Source: Desulfobacteraceae bacterium (GTDB lineage: Bacteria; Desulfobacterota; DSM-4660; Desulfatiglandales; Desulfatiglandaceae). Taken from it: a stretch of DNA of 46,840 nt. Positions 27,256 through 35,015 of the stretch are shown in pieces. The DNA lies in the NCBI GenBank assembly GCA_016783065.1, contig JADHXI010000006.1:1-46840 (forward strand), written 5' to 3'. Position numbers and translations under genes: made by a program. The notes under the pieces are model-generated. The model saw nothing but the letters and a program-made list of their open reading frames with translations. It had not been told where the DNA came from and ran no database searches. Every line of letters starts with the position of its first letter. Position 1 is the first letter of the stretch.

Positions 27256-27343
27256 ATCCTTTTCTCCTTTCACTTTAATGTAATGTCTTGTGATCGGCCC
27301 ACAAATTTCGGGTTGCGGGTAGTATTGAGCAATCAGAAGGCTT

Positions 27344-27361
27344 AGGGCCTGCGCAGGCCCT
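27344..27361. terminator. Perfect 18-bp palindrome after the GT-A gene
   Basis: AGGGCCTGCGCAGGCCCT is a perfect palindrome starting 6 bp after the stop of the gene at 27367, extended by imperfect TAAG/CTTA arms. No T-run follows, so it may be a terminator or processing hairpin. Confidence 0.4.
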
Positions 27362-27366
27362 TAGGG

Positions 27367-28581
27367 TCAGACGAAGAGGGATCTCAATCCCGCCCTTATA
27401 TCTTGCCGGGCCGTGAAACCCATCATTTCCTCCCACAAGCTCTTCATGTTGAGAAACTCGAGGAAGACATTCTTTTCGGGAACTGCCGGGCCCCTTGCAA
27501 TTTCGATATTTTTGAGGGTCTCATCGGCGTCAACGCCGTTCCCTTGGGCACGGTAGTCATCCGCCAGAATCCCGCACGCCCTCTCTATCTTATCTTCCAG
27601 ATCGTCACCCAGGAACGCCCCGGGGTAGGGCTCAAGTTCTTCCACTGAGACGAGGGCCATATCCTTCCGAGGTTCCTGATCCCTTAGCTTTGCCCTCTCA
27701 CGGACAAATCTGTAAATGTCTTCGCGAACCTGCTTCCAGACAGGGTGGGATTTGGATGGTGGCAGGTGCTTGATAGCGAGGGTGTTATCCAGGAAGAATT
27801 TGTATCCGAACATCTTTATATTTATCAGGAAATCGATATCTTCCCCCCTTGTCACAATCGGGTCGAAGGGGATACGGGTGAAAACCTCCCGATGGACGAC
27901 CATATTCCCCCCAAAAACAAAAGGGGTCTCCTTGAGCCTCGGGCCGCTACCAATTACCTTCTCAAAGGCCTCATTCATCCTCTCCAGTTTGTCCCAATGC
28001 TCCATCCACGGTTCCTTGTCGCGTCTTACATGCCAATCGCCGTCGGGCTGAAGATAGTACCCGGCAACGGCACCAGCAAACCCGGTGTCTAGGTTTTTGC
28101 CTATGAATTCACGCGCCTTGCCCATAAAGGCCGGATCTTCAAAGACCTCATCGTCGTCAATGAGAACAGCAGCGTCTGACGAGAGAAGGTGGGGCAGAAA
28201 CAGGCAGAGGTTTCGGATGTTTGAATATCCACGAAGTTTCAAGAGATTGACAAATTTTCCCCCACCCGACTCCGTCATCACCTTATGGATCTGTCTCAGA
28301 TGAGAGTGGCTGAAGAGGAGGGTTTTCACATGGGAAGGACCCGATGAGATGATGTGAGAGACCTTTTCCTCAACCCTTTCCTCGATATCTTCAGCATTGG
28401 CCGCAGCAATAATCACAAGCTCAAAGTCCTTTTCCTTGAGGATGCCAAGGCTTTCAAGTGCCCTTCCGAGTGTCCCTTCTTCGTCAAGAGGGGTGGGGTG
28501 ATCATAGACCGCGTCTCCAGGCTTTTCACCCTCGGTCTTCTCCCTCGCCCAATAAGATGGAATGACCATTGTTGTTTTCAT
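27367..28581 (-). CDS. Glycosyltransferase-like protein, GT-A fold
   Basis: 404 residues from ATG 28581, where the protein begins MKTTMVIPSYWARE and an AAGGGG site lies upstream; earlier starts would run into the preceding gene. Strand-helix pattern of a GT-A enzyme: TMVIPSYW, FELVIIAAANAED, metal-binding acidic cluster AAVLIDDDEVFEDP near residue 160, FVFGGNMVVHREVF, and TRGEDIDFLINIKMFG (the GED motif often involved in catalysis). The C-terminal 130 residues are helical and unassigned. It could transfer sugar onto a lipid or compatible-solute acceptor. I cannot assign a GT family. Confidence 0.7.
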   Translation of the reverse strand: MKTTMVIPSYWAREKTEGEKPGDAVYDHPTPLDEEGTLGRALESLGILKEKDFELVIIAAANAEDIEERVEEKVSHIISSGPSHVKTLLFSHSHLRQIHKVMTESGGGKFVNLLKLRGYSNIRNLCLFLPHLLSSDAAVLIDDDEVFEDPAFMGKAREFIGKNLDTGFAGAVAGYYLQPDGDWHVRRDKEPWMEHWDKLERMNEAFEKVIGSGPRLKETPFVFGGNMVVHREVFTRIPFDPIVTRGEDIDFLINIKMFGYKFFLDNTLAIKHLPPSKSHPVWKQVREDIYRFVRERAKLRDQEPRKDMALVSVEELEPYPGAFLGDDLEDKIERACGILADDYRAQGNGVDADETLKNIEIARGPAVPEKNVFLEFLNMKSLWEEMMGFTARQDIRAGLRSLFV

Positions 28582-28639
28582 AAACGAATCCCCTTTCTGA
28601 TAATGCAACATTCCTTCGAAATATTTTGTCCTATCCTCG

Positions 28640-29542
28640 CTACAATTTCCTGTATCTATCTCCATCTTTTGTAACAATACCCTTGTTTATGAGCCTGTCC
28701 AGGTGCTTCCTCATGTGCGCCCGTTCACCGAACTCAAAGAGGGCCTTGGGTTCCCTTGGCTTCCCATAGATGATCCAGGCGCCAACGATTTCCATTAGGG
28801 TCCGTGGTTTTTCAAGGAGTTTCAGTAGTTTTCTTTCCCTTTCATATATAACGCCGAGGTATTGGTTCCACAAATCCCCGGGTTGTTCCTCAAATATCCC
28901 GGTTTCGTGCCCGGTGAGCCACACCCTGGCAGGGATATCCCGCAGGCGTTTCACTGACCTAACGGTCTCTTCGATGCTTGAATCTATATCGCCGTACCAC
29001 GGTCCAAACCTGGTTAGATCGTAATCGCCCATGAAAATTATGCCAGGCTCTTGAAACCAGAAGGATAGATGGCCGGGCGTATGACCGGGGGTGTTGATTA
29101 CTTCAACGGTTATACCATCCAACTGGAGGAGGTCCCCATCCTGCAAAAATGAAGATGGTTTTCTGGGCCGGAAATGGAAATCTTTTTCCATTGTGGCTCG
29201 CCAGTATTGGCGTTCCTCCTCTTCGTACATACCATAGGCGTCCATGAACAGCTCAATATCTGACAGGGGGGGCGCATCCGCCTCCGAGAGAGAAAAAGGC
29301 CTATCATCAAATAAATCCAAGTGCGTCAGGTGGTCTTCATGCCAGTGGCTCAACCAGACCGTCGCAACCCCGTGGTCTTCTCGGATTTGGGTGAGTCTTT
29401 TCCTGTCGGAAGCAGGATCAATCAAGACACCCGCACGCTCAATATAGATCGAATGACAAAAGGGATATTTCCCTTTGTTTTCGCCAGGAATAAACCAGAC
29501 AGGCCCAAAATGTTTTTCTTCCATAACTATTTGATATTTCAA
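28640..29542 (-). CDS. Metallo-beta-lactamase fold hydrolase with C-terminal winged helix
   Basis: 300 residues. The zinc-binding motif is SHWHEDHLTHLD (HxHxDH), with further ligands in NTPGHTPGHLSFWF, FMGDYDLTRFGP and LTGHETGIF. Residues about 230-300 look like a winged-helix domain (RTLMEIVGAWIIYGKPREP, then KHLDRLINKGIVTKDGDRY), as in LACTB2/glyoxalase-II-like hydrolases. It should hydrolyse a thioester, lactone or phosphodiester; the substrate is unknown. Located between an EamA carrier and a glycosyltransferase in the same direction, it may tailor or release a lipid intermediate (inference). Confidence 0.87.
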   Translation of the reverse strand: MKYQIVMEEKHFGPVWFIPGENKGKYPFCHSIYIERAGVLIDPASDRKRLTQIREDHGVATVWLSHWHEDHLTHLDLFDDRPFSLSEADAPPLSDIELFMDAYGMYEEEERQYWRATMEKDFHFRPRKPSSFLQDGDLLQLDGITVEVINTPGHTPGHLSFWFQEPGIIFMGDYDLTRFGPWYGDIDSSIEETVRSVKRLRDIPARVWLTGHETGIFEEQPGDLWNQYLGVIYERERKLLKLLEKPRTLMEIVGAWIIYGKPREPKALFEFGERAHMRKHLDRLINKGIVTKDGDRYRKL

Positions 29543-29585
29543 TAGATAATTGTGGTACCGGGAAAGATTCCCCGCCGCTTAGGGA

Positions 29586-30044
29586 TCAAGAATTCTGGTG
29601 CCCTGCATAAAGGGCCGTTTCGACCTTATCTTTGGCCTTGTTGTCCTGCCTCATTTCTTTGGCTCCCTCACCCACCAATACCACAAACACACCTGCCACA
29701 ATAATAATGGAGCCTATCCATCTCAAGGCATTGACATCCTCATTCAGGTAGATTTTTCCAATTATGGCGGCAAATAGGTATGTGAGGGAGGTAATGGGCA
29801 ATACCAGGCTCAGGTCACCCAAAGAAAATGCCACGAGGAGCAAGGCGAAAAAGGTTGCATGACAGATAACCCCCACTACAATAATCGGGTCTCTTGCCGC
29901 AGTCCCTATGTAATGGAGGCCGGTTGACCAGAACGGACCGGACCAGTCAAGCTCCTGCAGCGCACGCAACCCCTTACTGAGGAGGCCGTTTCCCATGGAG
30001 ACAATGATGGTCCCTATGAACATCACAATAACTGCCTTGAACAT
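29586..30044 (-). CDS. Half-size EamA/DMT-family membrane protein
   Basis: 152 residues with four helices, the size of one EamA repeat: AVIVMFIGTIIVSMGNGLL, PIIVVGVICHATFFALLLVA, LVLPITSLTYLFAAIIGKIY and WIGSIIIVAGVFVVLVGEG. Small members of this superfamily, such as ArnE/ArnF or EmrE, work as dimers; ArnE/F flip an aminoarabinosyl lipid. In this cluster an undecaprenyl- or hopanoid-sugar flippase is a reasonable guess but not shown. The ribosome-binding site GGAGAAGAG precedes the ATG. The C-terminal 25 residues are charged and cytoplasmic. Confidence 0.78.
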   Translation of the reverse strand: MFKAVIVMFIGTIIVSMGNGLLSKGLRALQELDWSGPFWSTGLHYIGTAARDPIIVVGVICHATFFALLLVAFSLGDLSLVLPITSLTYLFAAIIGKIYLNEDVNALRWIGSIIIVAGVFVVLVGEGAKEMRQDNKAKDKVETALYAGHQNS

Positions 30045-30076
30045 ATCTCTTCTCCATTATTGTAAATCATTAATCT

Positions 30077-30094
30077 CGGGCACCGCGGTGCCCG
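30077..30094. terminator. Perfect 18-bp palindrome after hpnK
   Basis: CGGGCACCGCGGTGCCCG is a perfect palindrome lying 50-68 bp after the hpnK stop and upstream of the EamA gene. No T-run follows on either strand. It may separate the hpnJ-hpnI-hpnK operon from the downstream genes. Confidence 0.4.
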
Positions 30095-30144
30095 GCCCTC
30101 AAACCTGCTCACGCTACAAAATTAATATAAATACCCAGGTCTTG

Positions 30145-31023
30145 TCAAATCCCCGATAATGGCATTGGGGTTGAGCGGACCATATCCATATGCCTCATTA
30201 ATCGAATGCCGTTCTTCTTAATGGTTTCTCGAACCCCCGGGCTCAAAAGCGCCTTCAATTCCCTATGTCCGGGGCTGCCGGTCTCAGAGGAGGGATGGGA
30301 ATAGAGTTCGAAAAAGCCGGGCCGATGTTTTAATCTGTCCAGGAGGTTTGCCACCCATTCTTCCGTGAGTTCACCTGTTTGGTAAAGGCCAAAGACGCCG
30401 TCAGACGAGATCATGCCGTGGAGATGTATCTTGTCCCTGCATCTGGCGGATAGCCTCGTGAAGACCATTCGGTAAAACCGGTTACGTACGCTATTGCCCT
30501 TGCATATTGTGCCTGATATTTCCCAGGGTTCATAAGGGATGCGGATGGTTCTTAAGCCATGCCCCAAGGCGTTTTGGAGAATAATGTCAAAAAGCCTTGG
30601 ATGGACATGAAAGTGGTGGTGACAATCAACATGGCCAAACCCCAGTCTTGTCTCTTCAAAGGCCTTGAATTGGGCAGCCACTTCCATCTGCGCTTGTCTT
30701 TGTATTGCTTTGCTGAATTGCAATGCCAGCCCCAGTTGAGTAAGGGAATCCTTGAAGTGCCCGTCCCTTGCCACGAGATTTGGAACAAGTCTGGCGGGAG
30801 ATAGAGGCCTCCCTTCCGTAAGTGTCACGTGCAAAGCGATCTCGAGGGTTGGAATACGCCTGGCCCTCCTCACGGCATCGCATGCCGCTGATCCGGAAAT
30901 CATAAGGCTTGCACAGGTCAATATACCCTCGCGGGCCGCCCTTTCTACGGCCCGATTTACCTCAATAGAACTCCCAAAGTCGTCCGCTGTAACAATCAGA
31001 AATGTGGCGTTTGCCTTATTCAT
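30145..31023 (-). CDS. hpnK: Hopanoid biosynthesis-associated deacetylase HpnK (YdjC/ChbG family)
   Basis: 292 residues. The YdjC/ChbG fold is evident: metal-binding TADDFGSSIEVNRAVE at the N-terminus, ASLMISGSAACDAVRRAR, ALHVTLTEGRPL and GHVDCHHHFHVHPRLFD, whose histidines bind the metal. HpnK removes the N-acetyl group from GlcNAc-bacteriohopanetetrol made by HpnI, giving glucosaminyl-BHT, as shown in Burkholderia. Its start overlaps hpnI by 4 bp (ATGA) and hpnI overlaps hpnJ by the same, so the three form a tight operon in pathway order. This strongly implies an intact hopanoid core pathway elsewhere in the genome. Confidence 0.9.
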   Translation of the reverse strand: MNKANATFLIVTADDFGSSIEVNRAVERAAREGILTCASLMISGSAACDAVRRARRIPTLEIALHVTLTEGRPLSPARLVPNLVARDGHFKDSLTQLGLALQFSKAIQRQAQMEVAAQFKAFEETRLGFGHVDCHHHFHVHPRLFDIILQNALGHGLRTIRIPYEPWEISGTICKGNSVRNRFYRMVFTRLSARCRDKIHLHGMISSDGVFGLYQTGELTEEWVANLLDRLKHRPGFFELYSHPSSETGSPGHRELKALLSPGVRETIKKNGIRLMRHMDMVRSTPMPLSGI

Positions 31024-32171
31024 TGAATCTCGGCCATCCGACCGTCTGAAAAGACCTTATACCTTACGCCGCGCCAGATTACCTGATTGACCATAAGGCC
31101 GCCTAACCAGAGAAGAGAGGACAACAGGTCCCCAACAGGTGCCAGGATAGATCGTATGAGACCCCCTCGAGATTCCATGGCAGCTGCAACAAAGGCGCCA
31201 GAAAAAATCCTTAGGAGAAAACTGCCTCCAAGTATCATCCAGCCCAATTGATTGGCACCAATTGCCATGAATGCCAAGAGTGCCCAGAGGCTTGAATAGG
31301 AGAGTGAAAAAAAGAAATAGCCGGTCGGCTCGCACGCCCGGATAGTCCTGCTCCAACGCAATAGATGGGCAAAGGTATCCTTGAGCCCTTGGTTTGATGA
31401 GATTACCGGGACCACGTAGGGTGAAAGGACAACCCTTTTGTGTTTCTCATGAAGGATGCTCCCAACCTTATAGTCATCGGCCAGATAGTCCTCTATGGCC
31501 CTGAATCCTCCGGACTCCGAGAAGTCCGAACGTCTTATGGCGATGGAAGCGCCAAAGGCATATCTTAACCTGGAGATGGTTGAAACAACCAGTATCCCCG
31601 GCACAAATGTGGCTTCAACGGAGAGTGCCTCCATTATTCCTCCTAAGCTGGAGGTGTTTTCGACCCTGTAGATTGAGGTGACGGCCCCCACGGTCGGATC
31701 ACTGCTTATGGGACGAACCATGTCCTTCAGATACCCTCTTGTGACCCTGGTATCCGAATCGGATAGCACGATGACCTCGGCATCAGGGGATATGTGGGCC
31801 TCTATGTTCCTCAAATTACGCACCTTGGGATTGCCCCCATGGCCTACTTCGCCAAATACCGCCTTACAATGGGAATTGCCGTCTTCACTGCAGATGGAAT
31901 ACGCCTTTTCGTAGGCCCCGCCTTCCTTTTTGGCGGTGCCAAAGATCACTTCGTAGTCTGGATAGTCCTGATCAATAAAGCTTTTCAGGTTTAAGGAGGT
32001 CCCGAAATCATATCCGCAAAGCGGCTTTAGACAAGCCGTTTTGGGCCAAATAGAGACCGGGATATCCCGCTTCCGTCTCAGGTAAAACAAGATTCCGCAC
32101 ACGGCAGCCATCACATGGTACAGGCTTCCGCAGAGGGTAATAATAAGCAAAATTATGGCAATGCTGCTCAT
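31020..32171 (-). CDS. hpnI: Hopanoid biosynthesis-associated glycosyltransferase HpnI
   Basis: 383 residues, GT21-like (ceramide glucosyltransferase type). An N-terminal helix (IAIILLIITLCGSLYHVMA) is followed by the catalytic domain with VSIWPKTACLKPLCG, the metal-binding VIVLSDSDTRVTRGYL, EDYLADDYKVGSIL and the acceptor-site HLLRWSRTIR (R/QxxRW type), then several C-terminal helices. HpnI transfers N-acetylglucosamine to bacteriohopanetetrol at the inner membrane. It is co-transcribed with hpnJ and hpnK, each overlapping by 4 bp. Confidence 0.9.
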   Translation of the reverse strand: MSSIAIILLIITLCGSLYHVMAAVCGILFYLRRKRDIPVSIWPKTACLKPLCGYDFGTSLNLKSFIDQDYPDYEVIFGTAKKEGGAYEKAYSICSEDGNSHCKAVFGEVGHGGNPKVRNLRNIEAHISPDAEVIVLSDSDTRVTRGYLKDMVRPISSDPTVGAVTSIYRVENTSSLGGIMEALSVEATFVPGILVVSTISRLRYAFGASIAIRRSDFSESGGFRAIEDYLADDYKVGSILHEKHKRVVLSPYVVPVISSNQGLKDTFAHLLRWSRTIRACEPTGYFFFSLSYSSLWALLAFMAIGANQLGWMILGGSFLLRIFSGAFVAAAMESRGGLIRSILAPVGDLLSSLLWLGGLMVNQVIWRGVRYKVFSDGRMAEIQ

Positions 32172-33607
32172 TGTGATAACGATCCCGTACCCGTCCTTTT
32201 CCTGTCGCGCATAAAGCCAAAAAATTCCTTGGCTTCTCGGAGCCTACGCTTACAAATTTCCTTGTCTCTGATCATCGTCCCTAGGATGCGTATGATGGGC
32301 CTGGGACGAAAATAAAATTTGTTATACAAGGTCTCCACTGCATCGTATATTTCCTGACCTGTCAAATCCTCATATTCCAAAGAGACCTGTTGCACGCCGG
32401 AACATGAAACAAGGTCAGATTCGACAAACCACCCGCTTTTAAGGGCTTGCTCATATAGCTCCGTGCCGGGATAAGGGCTTGCGATGGAAACCTGTATCGT
32501 CTCCGGGTCCAGCTCTTTCACAAAAGAGATTGTTTGTTTGATGGTGTCCTTGGTCTCCCCCGGCAATCCGAGCACAAAGGTGGCGTGGGTAGAAATCTTC
32601 AGGTCCCTGCAGATCCGCATAAACCTCCGGGCCTGTGAGGTCGTAATCCCCTTCTTTATATTCTTGAGGATCTTGTCGCTGCCCGACTCGATTCCCACCA
32701 TTAGACAACGCAGGCCGCTCTCCTTCATGATCCTGAGAGTCTTTTCGGGTACATTGGCCCTCGTGCTTGAGGACCAGGTAATATCAAGATTTTTTAGCCC
32801 TCTGGCGATTTCTTCCACCCGATCCAATTTGGCCGTAAAGGTATCGTCATCAAAAAAGAACTCTTTGACCTCGGGAAACATATCTTTGGCCCGTCTCATT
32901 TCATCGAGCACGCTTCCCGGAGTCCTGGTCCTGTATCTGCGTCCCCCTATGGTCTGCGGCCAAAGGCAGAATGTGCAGCGGCCGGGGCACCCCCGGCCGG
33001 TATAAAATGAGAGGTATGGATGGAGAAGATAGCCAATGAAGTATTTCTTGATGTTCAGGTCCCGTTTATAGACATCAAGCACTGAGGGGAGGGCATCCAA
33101 ATCCTCCATAGGCGCCCTGTCCTCGTTGTGAATAATCCTATTGTTTCTGGAAAAAGCAATTCCTTCCACCTTGGATAAGGGCTTTCCCTTCGCAATATCG
33201 GCGACAGAGTAATCAAATTCCCCCTTTGCAACAAAATCGAGAGAACTGCACCCAAGCAGGGTATCTTCCGGAAGCGCGGTGCAGTGAGGCCCAACCATTC
33301 CCATAAGCATCGCTGGATACGTTTGTCTTAGACGCTTTACCAACCCGGCATCATTGCGAAACCCCGGTGCACTGGTGTAGAGTATCAGAACATCAAATCC
33401 GTTGGCGGCCGCCACCGTATCCTCTACGTTCATATCCTCCACTGGCGCATCGAGCAGTTTGCTGTTTGGGCAGAGCGCTGCGGCCTGGGCGAGCCAGGTG
33501 GGATACCAAAATGACCTGACCTCCCGCTTTGCCTGATATCTGCTCCCGGCACCCCCATCGAAACCCTCATAGGATGGAGGGTTCAGAAAAAGGACACGTC
33601 TTTCCAC
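32168..33607 (-). CDS. hpnJ: Hopanoid biosynthesis-associated radical SAM protein HpnJ
   Basis: About 479 residues. The N-terminal B12-binding-like domain (VLFLNPPSYEGFDGGAGSRY, then MLMGMVGPHCTALPE) is followed by a radical SAM core with the cluster motif GRGCPGRCTFCLWPQTIGG (CxxxCxxC), HATFVLGLPGETKDTI and the C-terminal PRPIIRIL region. HpnJ is needed to convert glucosaminyl-BHT to BHT cyclitol ether. A GTG at 33607 is preceded by TGGAG at good spacing and fits the family start; a TTG at 33619 is the alternative. First gene of the hpnJ-hpnI-hpnK operon, divergent from hpnA. Confidence 0.9.
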   Translation of the reverse strand: MERRVLFLNPPSYEGFDGGAGSRYQAKREVRSFWYPTWLAQAAALCPNSKLLDAPVEDMNVEDTVAAANGFDVLILYTSAPGFRNDAGLVKRLRQTYPAMLMGMVGPHCTALPEDTLLGCSSLDFVAKGEFDYSVADIAKGKPLSKVEGIAFSRNNRIIHNEDRAPMEDLDALPSVLDVYKRDLNIKKYFIGYLLHPYLSFYTGRGCPGRCTFCLWPQTIGGRRYRTRTPGSVLDEMRRAKDMFPEVKEFFFDDDTFTAKLDRVEEIARGLKNLDITWSSSTRANVPEKTLRIMKESGLRCLMVGIESGSDKILKNIKKGITTSQARRFMRICRDLKISTHATFVLGLPGETKDTIKQTISFVKELDPETIQVSIASPYPGTELYEQALKSGWFVESDLVSCSGVQQVSLEYEDLTGQEIYDAVETLYNKFYFRPRPIIRILGTMIRDKEICKRRLREAKEFFGFMRDRKRTGTGSLSQ

Positions 33608-33736
33608 TCTTGTCTCCAATGGTGTTTATCTTGACCGAAGAATTGCTTTATACTACAGTTTTTTCATAAGGAAAGTAAATTTTGGCCTGGGGGCTTATTG
33701 TTCAAGTAACCAAGCCCGGTTTCAGGACGCGGGACC

Positions 33737-33787
33737 AAAACCAGGTCGTTAGGGCCTGGATTCTTCATTTTCAAAACATCCGGGTTT
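33737..33787. repeat. Dispersed motif CCRGGYCGTTA, copy 3
   Basis: Begins AAAACCAGGTCGTTAGGGCC and ends AAAACATCCGGGTTTA, in the 200-bp spacer between the divergent hpnJ and hpnA genes and close to the hpnA ribosome-binding site. Confidence 0.5.
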
Positions 33788-33806
33788 ACGGAATCAGGGA
33801 GGTGCC

Positions 33807-34799
33807 ATGAGAGCTTTGATCACCGGGGCATCGGGATTCGTCGGCTCGGGTGTCTTGCGAAAACTCCTGGGGGAAGGGTACCATGTGCGGGCCCTTGTTC
33901 GGACCAACAGTGATCGCCGCAATATCGAGGGGACGAGGGCTGAGGTTGTCATCGGGGATTTAAACGACCGGCGTTCGCTGGACCCTGCGGTTGACGGTTG
34001 CGAGTGCCTATTTCATGTTGCCGCGGATTACCGCCTGTGGGTTCCTGAGCCGAAAGACATGTACGGTACCAACGTGACAGGTACCCGGAATATTATGCTG
34101 GCTGCGGCCGAGAGAGGGGTGAAAAGGATCGTCTATACCAGTAGTGTGGCTACCTTGGGGCCCACCAAAGACGGGAGCCCGGCCGACGAAACGACTCCGG
34201 CGACCATTGATGACATGATCGGCCACTATAAGCGTTCCAAATTCCTTGCAGAGGCCGAGGTACTCCGGATGATTGAGCAGGAAGGTCTTCCCGCGGTTAT
34301 TGTTAATCCGTCCACCCCAATAGGCCCGAGAGACATAAGACCTACCCCAACAGGGCGCATGATCCTTGAGGCCGCGGCAGGCAACATGCCAGCCTATGTT
34401 GATACGGGACTCAATGTGGTCCACGTGGACGATGTGGCTACGGGGCACCTCCTGGCCTTTGAACGTGGCAAGATCGGGGAGCGATATATTCTCGGGGCTA
34501 GTGACATGACACTAAAAGAGATCCTCATCCAGCTTGCTGCCATAACCGGAAAACCGGTGCCGAGGTTTTCACTTCCCCACAATCTGATTCTGCCGCTTGT
34601 ATACCTGGCGGAGGCCTGGGGACGGCTGACCCGAAGAAGCGAGCTGTTCCTCACCGTGGATGGTATCCGGATGGCCAGAAAACGGATGTTCTTTTCGTCG
34701 GAAAAGGCAAGACGCGAACTGGGCTATATTACCCGCCCTGTGGAAGAGGCCTTGCGTGATGCCGTGGACTGGTTCAGGCAGAACCGCTATCTAACCTGA
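33807..34799 (+). CDS. hpnA: Hopanoid-associated sugar epimerase HpnA
   Basis: 330 residues, extended short-chain dehydrogenase. NAD-binding LITGASGFVGSGVLRKLL at the N-terminus, the catalytic YTSSVATLG serine region and YKRSKFLAEAEV (YxxxK), with NPSTPIGPRD further on. HpnA is named from its place in hopanoid clusters; by similarity it is an NAD-sugar epimerase/dehydratase, although its exact reaction is unproven. GGAGGT precedes the ATG. It is divergent from hpnJ, sharing a 200-bp regulatory spacer, which supports a common function. Confidence 0.9.
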   Translation: MRALITGASGFVGSGVLRKLLGEGYHVRALVRTNSDRRNIEGTRAEVVIGDLNDRRSLDPAVDGCECLFHVAADYRLWVPEPKDMYGTNVTGTRNIMLAAAERGVKRIVYTSSVATLGPTKDGSPADETTPATIDDMIGHYKRSKFLAEAEVLRMIEQEGLPAVIVNPSTPIGPRDIRPTPTGRMILEAAAGNMPAYVDTGLNVVHVDDVATGHLLAFERGKIGERYILGASDMTLKEILIQLAAITGKPVPRFSLPHNLILPLVYLAEAWGRLTRRSELFLTVDGIRMARKRMFFSSEKARRELGYITRPVEEALRDAVDWFRQNRYLT

Positions 34800-34869
34800 G
34801 TAACATGGGGCTTTTGCAGAGCCATCAAAGGAGATAAAGGCACGCCTTTCCCGCTTGACATGAGTAGGT

Positions 34870-34953
34870 GGTTCCGATATTTTCAGGACGAGATAAACTC
34901 TCTTGGTTTCACAAACGAGATTTGGGCGAAAGAGGGCGTTTTGCAAAGGTCTC
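34870..34953. repeat. Partial copy of the 17565-17706 element
   Basis: Ends in AGGGCGTTTTGCAAAGGTCTC, the reverse complement of the left end of the first copy with minor changes, and contains ATATTTTCAGGA and CGAGATTTGGGCG blocks in the same order. The opposite terminal repeat is not recognisable. It lies between hpnA and livK; the rest of this 216-bp gap shows only an AAAGGCACGCCTTT palindrome at 34836-34849. Confidence 0.5.
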
Positions 34954-35015
34954 GGAAACTGGTTTAGGTCTCTATTCAAAAACCTTTATTAATCACTATT
35001 GAGAAGGAGGGGGCT

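Noticed and set aside
32484-33005. Plus-strand open frame opposite hpnJ
   Set aside because: The radical SAM motifs on the minus strand settle the coding strand; the opposite frame has no ribosome-binding site or known motif.
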